Shown: piece after piece, positions 34,928 through 42,743 of the stretch
Position numbering within the stretch: position 1 is the stretch's first letter
Layout: each line of letters opens with the position of its first letter
From: Polynucleobacter sp. AP-Titi-500A-B4
GTDB taxonomy: Bacteria > Pseudomonadota > Gammaproteobacteria > Burkholderiales > Burkholderiaceae
Direction: 5' to 3'
Length of the DNA: 64,000 bases
Assembly: GCF_018688095.1 (NCBI RefSeq)
Contig: NZ_CP061311.1
Location: 1,334,120 to 1,398,119, forward strand
Position numbers and translations under genes: made by a program
The notes under the pieces: generated by a model
Databases searched by the model: none
Told to the model about the DNA's origin: nothing
What the model saw: only the letters and a program-made list of their open reading frames with translations

Positions 34928-35752
34928 TCAAATGGTGAGCCAGGCTAATGTGGCTTTAATCAGCGCTTCATCGCCTGGATCAGTTGTAAACACTTCACCA
35001 AATCCAACTGCTTGGGCAGCATCAGCAATATTGTGATGTGAACATAAGGCGCTAGCACTTTGTAAACCTTGTGGTAGTTGATGATTTGCAACCTGTCCTA
35101 GGTAGCGAACTGCCTCAGAAGAAGTTAACAGCCAAAGAGATTTAGAAATATCCATTTGCTGTATGGCATGCCATACAGAATTATTGGTATCTAAGGGCAC
35201 GCGAGTGTATGTAGAAATCGCCTCGACTGTTGCACCAGCTTTTTTAAGCGTCTCAGCTAACCAATCTCGACCACCCTCACCCTTAAAGATGACTATCTTC
35301 TTGTTGTGCCAATCCCACTGCAGACCTTGAAGCTCCTGCCACAAACCTTCAGAATCCCATTGTTCATTGTTTGCAGGAATCATCACTGGAGTCGGCCTTG
35401 CTTCTAAGCCAATGCCGTGGTTTTTTAAAGCTAAGGCGCTACTGCCACCCATCACCCCAATCGGAATGATCTTTTTAGAAAAATCCTGCCAATCACGCTC
35501 TAGCAAACGCATGACAGATTCAATGGCATTAGGACTAACGAAGATTGCTAAGTCAGCATCCTTTAAAACGGTAGCAATATGGTCTGCAAGTTGTTCATCA
35601 TCTTTAGGAACAATCGTGAGCAAAGGTAGAGATACGATTTCTGGAAGACTGCGCTTTGCAACACCACTCTTTTCAATCGTCTGCGAAAGTACTTCGATCA
35701 ACTGACGAGCTTGACCACTCGGCCTAGTGATAACAATGGTTTTAGTGCTCAT
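34928..35752 (-). CDS. hemD: Uroporphyrinogen-III synthase
   Basis: 274 residues. It closes and inverts ring D of hydroxymethylbilane in heme and siroheme synthesis. The family is poorly conserved; recognisable parts are the N-terminal ITRPSGQARQLIE, IFVSPNAIESV and LTSSEAVRYLG, plus the position directly after hemC (18-base gap), which makes the call firm. It converges on ubiC. Confidence 0.9.
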   Translation of the reverse strand: MSTKTIVITRPSGQARQLIEVLSQTIEKSGVAKRSLPEIVSLPLLTIVPKDDEQLADHIATVLKDADLAIFVSPNAIESVMRLLERDWQDFSKKIIPIGVMGGSSALALKNHGIGLEARPTPVMIPANNEQWDSEGLWQELQGLQWDWHNKKIVIFKGEGGRDWLAETLKKAGATVEAISTYTRVPLDTNNSVWHAIQQMDISKSLWLLTSSEAVRYLGQVANHQLPQGLQSASALCSHHNIADAAQAVGFGEVFTTDPGDEALIKATLAWLTI

Positions 35753-35770
35753 CGTGATTGTTACTCTAAA

Positions 35771-36748
35771 TCACTTCACAATCTTCGGAATCAATTCCGC
35801 CGCACCTTGGGCTAGCAGATCTTGCGCTACCGCTAAGCCGAGGGCTTCTGCATCCTCAATGGATTGCACGGCTGCGCTACCTTGCGCTAGGCAAATGGCT
35901 TTGCCATCAGTGCTAGCAACAAAGGAGCGAATCTGCAGGTGGTGTTGATCCCAAGTGGCGTGAGCAGCTAAGGGCACTTCACAAGAGCCGCCTAATTGAC
36001 GTGAGACCATGCGCTCAGCCGATACGGCCAATAAAGTCGGTAAGTCATTTAAGGGGGCGAGCCAGTCTTTGATATGCGGGTGCGCACTTAAGGTCTCAAT
36101 CCCTAGGGCTCCTTGACCAGCAGCTGGGGTGTAAGGGTCATAGGGTAAATAGGCCCGAATCCGGGACTCTAGGCCAAGGCGCTTTAAGCCAGCGGCAGCC
36201 AAAATAATGGCTTGGTACTCCCCACGATCGAGTTTGCCCATGCGGGTATCGAGGTTGCCCCGTAAGGGCTCAATCCTCAGATGGGGAAACTTGGCTCGCA
36301 AGACTGACTCTCGGCGCAGGCTTGATGTGCCCACAATTGCGCCAGAAGGAAGGTCTTCTAAGCTACTGTAATCATTAGAGACAAAAGCATCTCTGGCATC
36401 TTCTCTAGCCATCACACAAGACAGGTCAAACCCGCTTGGCATGACCATCGGGACATCTTTTAAAGAATGGACTGCTAAATCGGCTCTGCCATCTTCTAGG
36501 GCAGTCTCAAGCTCTTTGACAAAAAGGCCTTTGCCACCCACTTTGGAGAGGGCTTTATCCAAAATCTGGTCTCCCCGGGTGGTCATGCCCAAAATCTGGA
36601 CATCACAGCCTGGATAGAGCTTTTGTAGGCAGGCTTGCACATGCTGCGCCTGCCACATGGCTAAGCGACTTTCGCGGGAGGCAATGACAAGGCGTTGGGG
36701 GGCTTCCAGAGCGGCGGATAGAGGTGAAGAATTTAGGGTTTGGGACAT
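35771..36748 (-). CDS. hemC: Porphobilinogen deaminase (hydroxymethylbilane synthase)
   Basis: 325 residues from the ATG at 36748; the longer frame from 36823 overlaps argH and lacks family similarity. It links four porphobilinogens into hydroxymethylbilane. The motif TRGDQILDKALSKVGGKGLF with the catalytic Asp region, the Arg-rich RGNLDTRMGKLDRG, and the dipyrromethane-cofactor Cys in LGGSCEVPLAAHA are present. There is no Shine-Dalgarno; TATTTT lies seven bases before the ATG. Only 43 bases separate it from divergent argH. Confidence 0.95.
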   Translation of the reverse strand: MSQTLNSSPLSAALEAPQRLVIASRESRLAMWQAQHVQACLQKLYPGCDVQILGMTTRGDQILDKALSKVGGKGLFVKELETALEDGRADLAVHSLKDVPMVMPSGFDLSCVMAREDARDAFVSNDYSSLEDLPSGAIVGTSSLRRESVLRAKFPHLRIEPLRGNLDTRMGKLDRGEYQAIILAAAGLKRLGLESRIRAYLPYDPYTPAAGQGALGIETLSAHPHIKDWLAPLNDLPTLLAVSAERMVSRQLGGSCEVPLAAHATWDQHHLQIRSFVASTDGKAICLAQGSAAVQSIEDAEALGLAVAQDLLAQGAAELIPKIVK

Positions 36749-36779
36749 AACATTTAAAATAATCAAAGACCTACACCAA

Positions 36780-36785
36780 TATACT
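36780..36785 (+). promoter_or_regulatory. -10 box of argH, leaderless spacing
   Basis: TATACT, exactly six bases before the argH ATG, as in pdxH. No Shine-Dalgarno follows and no good -35 is apparent. The box lies within the 43-base divergent hemC/argH promoter region. Confidence 0.55.
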
Positions 36786-36791
36786 GTGTTT

Positions 36792-38210
36792 ATGAGCTCA
36801 TCCAAAAATTCCCTAGCCAACAAAGCCCAAGCTTGGTCGGCCCGTTTTGACGAACCCGTTGACGAACTTGTTCAGCGTTATACAGCCTCTATCGGCTTTG
36901 ATCAACGCTTTGCAATGGTGGATATCGCTGGCTCCCTCGCCCACGCCCAAATGCTGGCAGCCCAAAAAATCATCAGCGCTCAGGATTTAGCCGATATTCA
37001 AAAGGGAATGGCTCAGATCAAGAGCGAAATCGAGGCAGGTGAATTTAAATGGCAGTTAGCGCTAGAAGATGTGCATCTCAATATTGAGGCTCGCCTTACT
37101 GAACTCGTTGGCGATGCTGGCAAGCGTTTGCATACCGGTCGTTCGCGCAACGATCAAGTAGCAACTGATTTACGCCTGTGGTTACGTGGCAGTATTGATG
37201 AGATTGCGGTCACTTTAAAAGCCTTGCGAACTGCTTTATTAGATCTTGCAGAAAAGCATGCTGCTACCATCATGCCAGGGCATACTCATCTGCAGGTTGC
37301 ACAACCGATTACTTTTGGTCATCACTTGATGGCCTACTACGAAATGTTCAGTCGCGATGCAAGTCGTCTCGCGGATTTGCGTACACGTTTTAATCGTCTA
37401 CCACTGGGTGCCGCTGCTTTAGCTGGGACTACCTACCCAATTGATCGCGACCAAGTTGCCAAGATCCTGGGTTTTGATGGTATCTGCAATAACTCCTTAG
37501 ATGCGGTCTCTGATCGCGACTTTGCGATTGAGTTCTGTGCCTTTGCCTCAATCTTGATGATGCATGTCTCACGCCTGTCTGAAGAACTTGTACTCTGGCT
37601 GAGTCCTCGTTTTGGCTTTATCGATTTACCAGACCGTTTCTGTACTGGCAGCTCGATCATGCCGCAAAAGAAGAACCCTGATGTTCCAGAATTGGCGCGC
37701 GGTAAAACTGGTCGCGTCTATGGTGACTTGATGTCTTTGTTGACATTGATGAAGAGTCAGCCTCTGGCATACAACAAAGATAATCAAGAAGATAAAGAGC
37801 CTTTATTTGATGCGGTTGATACTGTGCAAGATACCTTGCGCATCTTTGCCGATATGGTTCCGCACATAGAAGTAAAAGCTGACGTCATGAAAGCGGCGGC
37901 TGAAGAAGGTTTTGCTACTGCTACCGATTTAGCAGACTACTTAGTGAAAAAAGGTCTAGCCTTCCGTGACGCACATGAAGCTGTTGCACATGCTGTCAAA
38001 GCTTGCGTTGGCAGAAACTGCATGCTGACTGATCTGAGTCTTTCTGAGCTGCGCTTTGCTTGCGGTTTAGATAATCGCCCAGAACTCATTAGTGATGAGG
38101 TATTTGCACTACTTACGGTTGATGGCTCTGTGCAATCTCGCCAGCACGCTGGTGGCACAGCACCCTCACAAGTACTCGCTGCCATTAAGCGGGGGCGCAC
38201 AGACCTCTAA
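36792..38210 (+). CDS. argH: Argininosuccinate lyase
   Basis: 472 residues from the ATG at 36792; upstream in-frame codons read into hemC and are not family sequence. It splits argininosuccinate into arginine and fumarate. The signature GSSIMPQKKNPD near residue 293, the HTGRSRNDQVATDLRLW motif and GHTHLQVAQP (catalytic His) are clear. It supplies arginine, a building block of cyanophycin made by the 16-21 kb block. Five bases separate it from the TRAP permease genes, which may be co-transcribed. Confidence 0.97.
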   Translation: MSSSKNSLANKAQAWSARFDEPVDELVQRYTASIGFDQRFAMVDIAGSLAHAQMLAAQKIISAQDLADIQKGMAQIKSEIEAGEFKWQLALEDVHLNIEARLTELVGDAGKRLHTGRSRNDQVATDLRLWLRGSIDEIAVTLKALRTALLDLAEKHAATIMPGHTHLQVAQPITFGHHLMAYYEMFSRDASRLADLRTRFNRLPLGAAALAGTTYPIDRDQVAKILGFDGICNNSLDAVSDRDFAIEFCAFASILMMHVSRLSEELVLWLSPRFGFIDLPDRFCTGSSIMPQKKNPDVPELARGKTGRVYGDLMSLLTLMKSQPLAYNKDNQEDKEPLFDAVDTVQDTLRIFADMVPHIEVKADVMKAAAEEGFATATDLADYLVKKGLAFRDAHEAVAHAVKACVGRNCMLTDLSLSELRFACGLDNRPELISDEVFALLTVDGSVQSRQHAGGTAPSQVLAAIKRGRTDL

Positions 38211-38215
38211 ATCAC

Positions 38216-38767
38216 ATGGGGTTTTGGTCCAAGCTCTCTGCGGGCATTGATCGTATCAATCAACTGCTAGGCAAAGCCGCTAGCATCATGATCCTGCTGT
38301 CCTGCGTAGTATCCGCAGTTAATGCCCTGCTTCGCTATGGATTAGACATCAGCAACAATTGGCCATTAGAGCTGCAGTGGTATCTCTTTAGCGCAGCAGT
38401 GATGCTGGGTGCCTCATATACCCTTAAGCGCAATGAACATGTTCGCGTCGATCTAATTTATTCCCAGCTCTCTGATCGTGGTCGACTGTGGGTTGATCTT
38501 TTTGGACTAGTTTGTTTTTTAATGCCAGCCTGCCTCTTGTTTACTTGGCTCTCTTGGACCACCCTCTTCTATCCATCCTGGTTAGTGATGGAGCATTCCA
38601 TGAATTCTGGTGGTCTAGCGCGCTATCCGATTAAATTTATTGTGCCCTTTGGATTCTTCATGTTGAGCTTACAAGGCTTATCGGAAATCATTAAACGTAT
38701 CGGGGCACTCAACGGTGAAATTGTCTTGCCACGCGAAGATCTTCATTACGAAAAGCCCATGCAATGA
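38216..38767 (+). CDS. dctQ: TRAP transporter small permease (DctQ)
   Basis: 183 residues with four predicted membrane segments. Family features are NWPLELQWYLF, LGASYTLKRNEHVRVDL near residue 65 and a final PFGFFMLSLQGLSE. TRAP systems import organic acids using a sodium gradient. It starts five bases after argH and overlaps dctM by four bases. No periplasmic binding protein (DctP) is next to it, so the substrate is open. Confidence 0.9.
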   Translation: MGFWSKLSAGIDRINQLLGKAASIMILLSCVVSAVNALLRYGLDISNNWPLELQWYLFSAAVMLGASYTLKRNEHVRVDLIYSQLSDRGRLWVDLFGLVCFLMPACLLFTWLSWTTLFYPSWLVMEHSMNSGGLARYPIKFIVPFGFFMLSLQGLSEIIKRIGALNGEIVLPREDLHYEKPMQ

Positions 38768-40293
38768 TTCCATTGGAGTGGATGCCCCCCTTCATGTTTG
38801 GTGGCCTCATCATCTTTATGTTGATAGGCTTCCCAGTCGCTTTCTCATTGATGGCGGCAGGCCTGTTCTTCTCTCTGATCGCGATGAGCGAAGGCTTTTT
38901 TGGAATGGCTTTTTTGCAAGCGATCCCTCAGCGCATCTTCGGTAGCGTGCTAGCCAATGATCTTCTCCTAGCCATCCCCTTCTTCACTTTTATGGGTGCG
39001 ATTCTGGAGCGCTGTGGCCTTGCAGAAGAAATGCTGGATTCGATGGGCCAACTCTTTGGACGCGTGCGTGGTGGCTTGGGTTACTCCGTCATCATCGTAG
39101 GCTTCATTCTTGGGGCTATTACGGGCACTGTCGCGGCTCAGGTAATTGCCATGGCGATGATCTCTTTGCCAGTGATGATGCGTTATGGCTACAACATGCG
39201 CTACGCCACAGGCGTTCTTGCCGCCTCTGGAACGATTACCCAATTAGTACCGCCCTCATTAGTGTTGATTGTTTTAGCAGATCAACTCAAAACTCAAAGT
39301 GGTAGCGCAGATGTGGGCAGCATGTATCTTGGTGCTTGGGGTCCATCGCTTTTACAGATTGCCTTATTTGCGCTCTATACATTTTTCTTGGCGCGTATTC
39401 GTCCGAACGATTTACCACCCGTTCCAGAGAGTGCTCTGACCCTCAAGGGCTGGGCTCTTTGGAAAAAATGCCTGATGGGCATTATTCCTTCGGCAGTATT
39501 GATCTTCCTGGTTCTTGGCACCATCATGACCGGTATTGCCACCCCTACTGAATCTGGCGCGATGGGGGCCATGGGTGCGTTACTATTAGCCTGGATCAGG
39601 CGAGCCAGTATCTCCAACCTTAAAGGACTTGTTCAAGAGGCTTATCAAAACACCATGCGCATCACTGCAATGGTGGTCTTTATTTTGATTGGCTCTACCT
39701 GTTTCTCAGTAGTGTTCCAGGGAGTCGATGGTGGGCGCTGGGTTGAAGAACTTTTCTCCAGCTTGCCTGGTGGCTGGGTAGGCTTTTTAATTGTCGTCAA
39801 TCTCTTTGTCTTTTTCTTAGCATTCTTCTTGGACTTCTTTGAGATCGCCTTCATTGTGGTGCCGATGCTAGCACCAGTGGCTGTCAAGTTGCTCTCACCA
39901 GTATTGCTGGACTCTATGAACGGCAATCCGCAAGCAGCTGCCAGCGCAGCACTGGTTTGGTTTGGAGTCATGCTGTGCGTCAATATGCAAACTTCTTTTA
40001 TGCATCCCCCATTTGGATTTGCCCTGTTCTATCTCAGAGGTGTAGCCCCTAAAGAAGTAAAAAGTAGCGATATCTATTGGGGCGCTTTGCCTTGGGTGGG
40101 ATTGCAGCTCATCATGGTGGTACTTGTGATGGCTTTCCCGGCACTAGTGACCACTTTCCTTGATAAACCCGCCGTAGTCGCTCAGAGTCAGGACTTTAAC
40201 TTCACAGGCGATGAAAATAAATCAGATACGCCAGCAAATAAAGTGGATGAAGATGCTCCGGTAAACTTCCAACTAGATAAGCCGGTTAAGTAA
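38764..40293 (+). CDS. dctM: TRAP transporter large permease (DctM)
   Basis: 509 residues with about twelve membrane segments. DctM features include GFPVAFSLMAAGLFF, AIPFFTFMGAILERCGLAEE, the Gly-rich AITGTVAAQV and the late ATPTESGAMGAMGA. After the last membrane segment a hydrophilic acidic tail of about 50 residues (ending in VNFQLDKPVK) is longer than usual. It overlaps dctQ by four bases (ATGA). It converges on the GGDEF/EAL gene with a seven-base gap. Confidence 0.92.
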   Translation: MIPLEWMPPFMFGGLIIFMLIGFPVAFSLMAAGLFFSLIAMSEGFFGMAFLQAIPQRIFGSVLANDLLLAIPFFTFMGAILERCGLAEEMLDSMGQLFGRVRGGLGYSVIIVGFILGAITGTVAAQVIAMAMISLPVMMRYGYNMRYATGVLAASGTITQLVPPSLVLIVLADQLKTQSGSADVGSMYLGAWGPSLLQIALFALYTFFLARIRPNDLPPVPESALTLKGWALWKKCLMGIIPSAVLIFLVLGTIMTGIATPTESGAMGAMGALLLAWIRRASISNLKGLVQEAYQNTMRITAMVVFILIGSTCFSVVFQGVDGGRWVEELFSSLPGGWVGFLIVVNLFVFFLAFFLDFFEIAFIVVPMLAPVAVKLLSPVLLDSMNGNPQAAASAALVWFGVMLCVNMQTSFMHPPFGFALFYLRGVAPKEVKSSDIYWGALPWVGLQLIMVVLVMAFPALVTTFLDKPAVVAQSQDFNFTGDENKSDTPANKVDEDAPVNFQLDKPVK

Positions 40294-40300
40294 AAATCTA

Positions 40301-42691
40301 TTAGCCAGCAATTTGCCCAGGTCTACCAAAATACCAGCCCTGGAAAAAATCACAACCCTTTAGTAGTAATAGGTCAAATTGCTCTTTGGTTTCAACGCCT
40401 TCCGCAATGACTCGGATATTGAGTGTTTTTGCTAGACTCAAAATATTATCTACGATTGCTTGATCATCTTTATTGGCCATCATGCCGGCAACAAATGATT
40501 TATCTAATTTAAGGTGCTCGATAGGAAGTTTTTGCAAATACGCTAGCGAAGAATAGCCCGTGCCAAAGTCATCCAACACAAATTGAACGCCTTTGCTGCA
40601 TAAGCGCTCCATCACGCCAATAGCCAACTCCGTATTCGTTAAAAATGTTCCTTCTGTCACCTCTAAATGAACGCGCTCTAGCGGAATCTGATATTGCTCA
40701 GCCAGCAATATAAATTGGTCAGCAAATCTCAAATTCATTAGTTGATGAGCACTGATGTTGATCATCAAGATATAGTTGCGATGAGCGTCAGAAAAGGCCC
40801 AGAGAGACTGATTGCTAAAAATGTTTCTTAAGATAGATTCGCCCACTTCATTCATTTGCCCACTCTTCTCGGCAAATGGAATAAAGTCATCCGGCATAAC
40901 CATTCCAAGCAAAGGATGCTTCCAGCGAGCTAATGCCTCATAGCCAATGCACTGTTGTTGACGGTCAACTACCGGTTGATATTCAACAAAAAACTGGTCT
41001 TGCTCAGCCGCTTCTTTCAACCCTAAATGGAGTTCATTTTTACGATCAAAGCTAGACTTTAAGGTTTCATCAAAAAATCGGTAAGCAATCTGTGGATCTT
41101 CTTTAGCTGCGTACATAGCAATATCTGCATGCTTTAAGACCTCATCAAATTGAGTCGCATCTCCACCGAAAACGACCGCCCCCATACTAGCAGTAGCCTT
41201 AACGCCGACCATTTCACCCAAATCAAACTCTTCTGATAGCTCAACTAAGATTCTCTTGATTCCCTCTTCAAGCGCCACTCGAGCACTCTCGGCAGTAGAC
41301 CCAAGACGCTCAAATAAGATCAAATACTCGTCACCGCCGATACGCGCAATCATATCGGTCGGTCTGATTGCGCGCTGAATACGATTACCAAACTCTCGTA
41401 ATAAGTTATCGCCAATATTGTGGCCATAGGTATCGTTCACTAACTTGAAGCTATCCAAGTCAAGATAAGTTAAGCCAGAATAGACACCTCCGCGGCTAGC
41501 TTCACCGATAGCCCTATGAATTCGGTCCTTAATATATTGGCGATTCGGCAGCCTGGTGAGTGGATCAAAAAAGATCAGCTCTTCGATTTTTTCTTTAGAC
41601 GCAATCTGATCACTGACATCATGAATTGCTCCGACCATTCTTATTGGGGTGCCATCGGGCGATTTTTCGACGACATCCCCCCTATCTTCAACCCAAATTT
41701 GCCGTTGATCAGATCGAATCATTCGATACTGCAGGCGGTACTCTTTTTTTCCTACTAAAGCATTCTCTAGACTTTCTATCACCTGAGATAAATCCTCGGG
41801 ATGGATGCGATTCTTAAAATCTTCGACTGAAAAATAGGTTTGATTTGGATCCTCACCAAGCATCTCAATCCAGCGATCGTTATGCTTTACCTCACCCGTT
41901 TGGATATTCCAGTCCCAAATGCCATCGCCCGTTACATTGAGTACATGCCGCAAGCGCTGTTCAGTTTGAGTGGCTTTTTGATTGGCAAAGTTAACCTTGA
42001 GTTCATTGAATTGGATCAACAAATCACGTCTTTCTTTTTCCTCAATTCCGAGGACTAGACCAGTAAATATCACGTAGCGCGAGAGACCCATCAATAGCAA
42101 TGCTATGTAGGTAACCGCATTAATTGGACCGCCCTGATACGCAAATCCAACGCCTAAAAATATAATAGTTGAAAGCCTAATTAACCATATCAACCCGCCC
42201 AGTAAATAAACTAGCGCTAAAACACCGCCAAAAATGTTTAAAGACTTTTTATAGTATTGGTAAGTAAGAAAAAATCCGTACAGAAAGATACTGGCATTTA
42301 GAAAAGCAATAAGAGTTGGCTGATATGGATTACCGTAATTAATTTCTACCAACATCAGGGCTGCTATTGCAAGCAAGCCTGCAGCAATATTTTCGAGAGC
42401 TACCCTTTTGAAATTCCGCACCTTCCCCGAGAGATTTGAGATGGCATAGTTTGAGAGTAATCCACCGACTAGAGCTAAAGCATTGCCTACCTTATAAGAT
42501 ATGAACTCTGGGACATATTCTCTTAGGGTTAGAAAAATGATCCCAGTACCAGTCGATAAACAGCCAGCAATCCAATAAGTTACATAAACGGGTCTATTTT
42601 TTCTAAACTGGACCGCTAATAAAGCAGCTCCCGCGTATGTAAACATCGCAAAGAAGATAAACAGAGAAAAAATAAAGTTTGATGTATTCAT
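40301..42691 (-). CDS. Membrane PAS-GGDEF-EAL cyclic-di-GMP protein
   Basis: 796 residues. About seven N-terminal membrane segments (1-220) are followed by a PAS/PAC sensor domain (about 240-360), a GGDEF domain (about 370-530) and an EAL domain (about 540-796). The cyclase motif reads GGDEY rather than GGDEF. The phosphodiesterase motifs look complete: YEALARW, EVTEG, LDDFGTGYSS, KLDKSFV and IAEGVET. The protein therefore probably degrades c-di-GMP; cyclase activity is uncertain. No signalling partner is adjacent and no Shine-Dalgarno is seen before the ATG. Confidence 0.9.
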   Translation of the reverse strand: MNTSNFIFSLFIFFAMFTYAGAALLAVQFRKNRPVYVTYWIAGCLSTGTGIIFLTLREYVPEFISYKVGNALALVGGLLSNYAISNLSGKVRNFKRVALENIAAGLLAIAALMLVEINYGNPYQPTLIAFLNASIFLYGFFLTYQYYKKSLNIFGGVLALVYLLGGLIWLIRLSTIIFLGVGFAYQGGPINAVTYIALLLMGLSRYVIFTGLVLGIEEKERRDLLIQFNELKVNFANQKATQTEQRLRHVLNVTGDGIWDWNIQTGEVKHNDRWIEMLGEDPNQTYFSVEDFKNRIHPEDLSQVIESLENALVGKKEYRLQYRMIRSDQRQIWVEDRGDVVEKSPDGTPIRMVGAIHDVSDQIASKEKIEELIFFDPLTRLPNRQYIKDRIHRAIGEASRGGVYSGLTYLDLDSFKLVNDTYGHNIGDNLLREFGNRIQRAIRPTDMIARIGGDEYLILFERLGSTAESARVALEEGIKRILVELSEEFDLGEMVGVKATASMGAVVFGGDATQFDEVLKHADIAMYAAKEDPQIAYRFFDETLKSSFDRKNELHLGLKEAAEQDQFFVEYQPVVDRQQQCIGYEALARWKHPLLGMVMPDDFIPFAEKSGQMNEVGESILRNIFSNQSLWAFSDAHRNYILMINISAHQLMNLRFADQFILLAEQYQIPLERVHLEVTEGTFLTNTELAIGVMERLCSKGVQFVLDDFGTGYSSLAYLQKLPIEHLKLDKSFVAGMMANKDDQAIVDNILSLAKTLNIRVIAEGVETKEQFDLLLLKGCDFFQGWYFGRPGQIAG

Positions 42692-42743
42692 GAATCAAAT
42701 TCGATTAATCTGCCGATAGGTACCCAAACCATATGCATTAAAA

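Noticed and set aside
36657..36791. The extra 45 codons of the longer argH frame
   Set aside because: They lie antisense within hemC and are not part of the argininosuccinate lyase family N-terminus.
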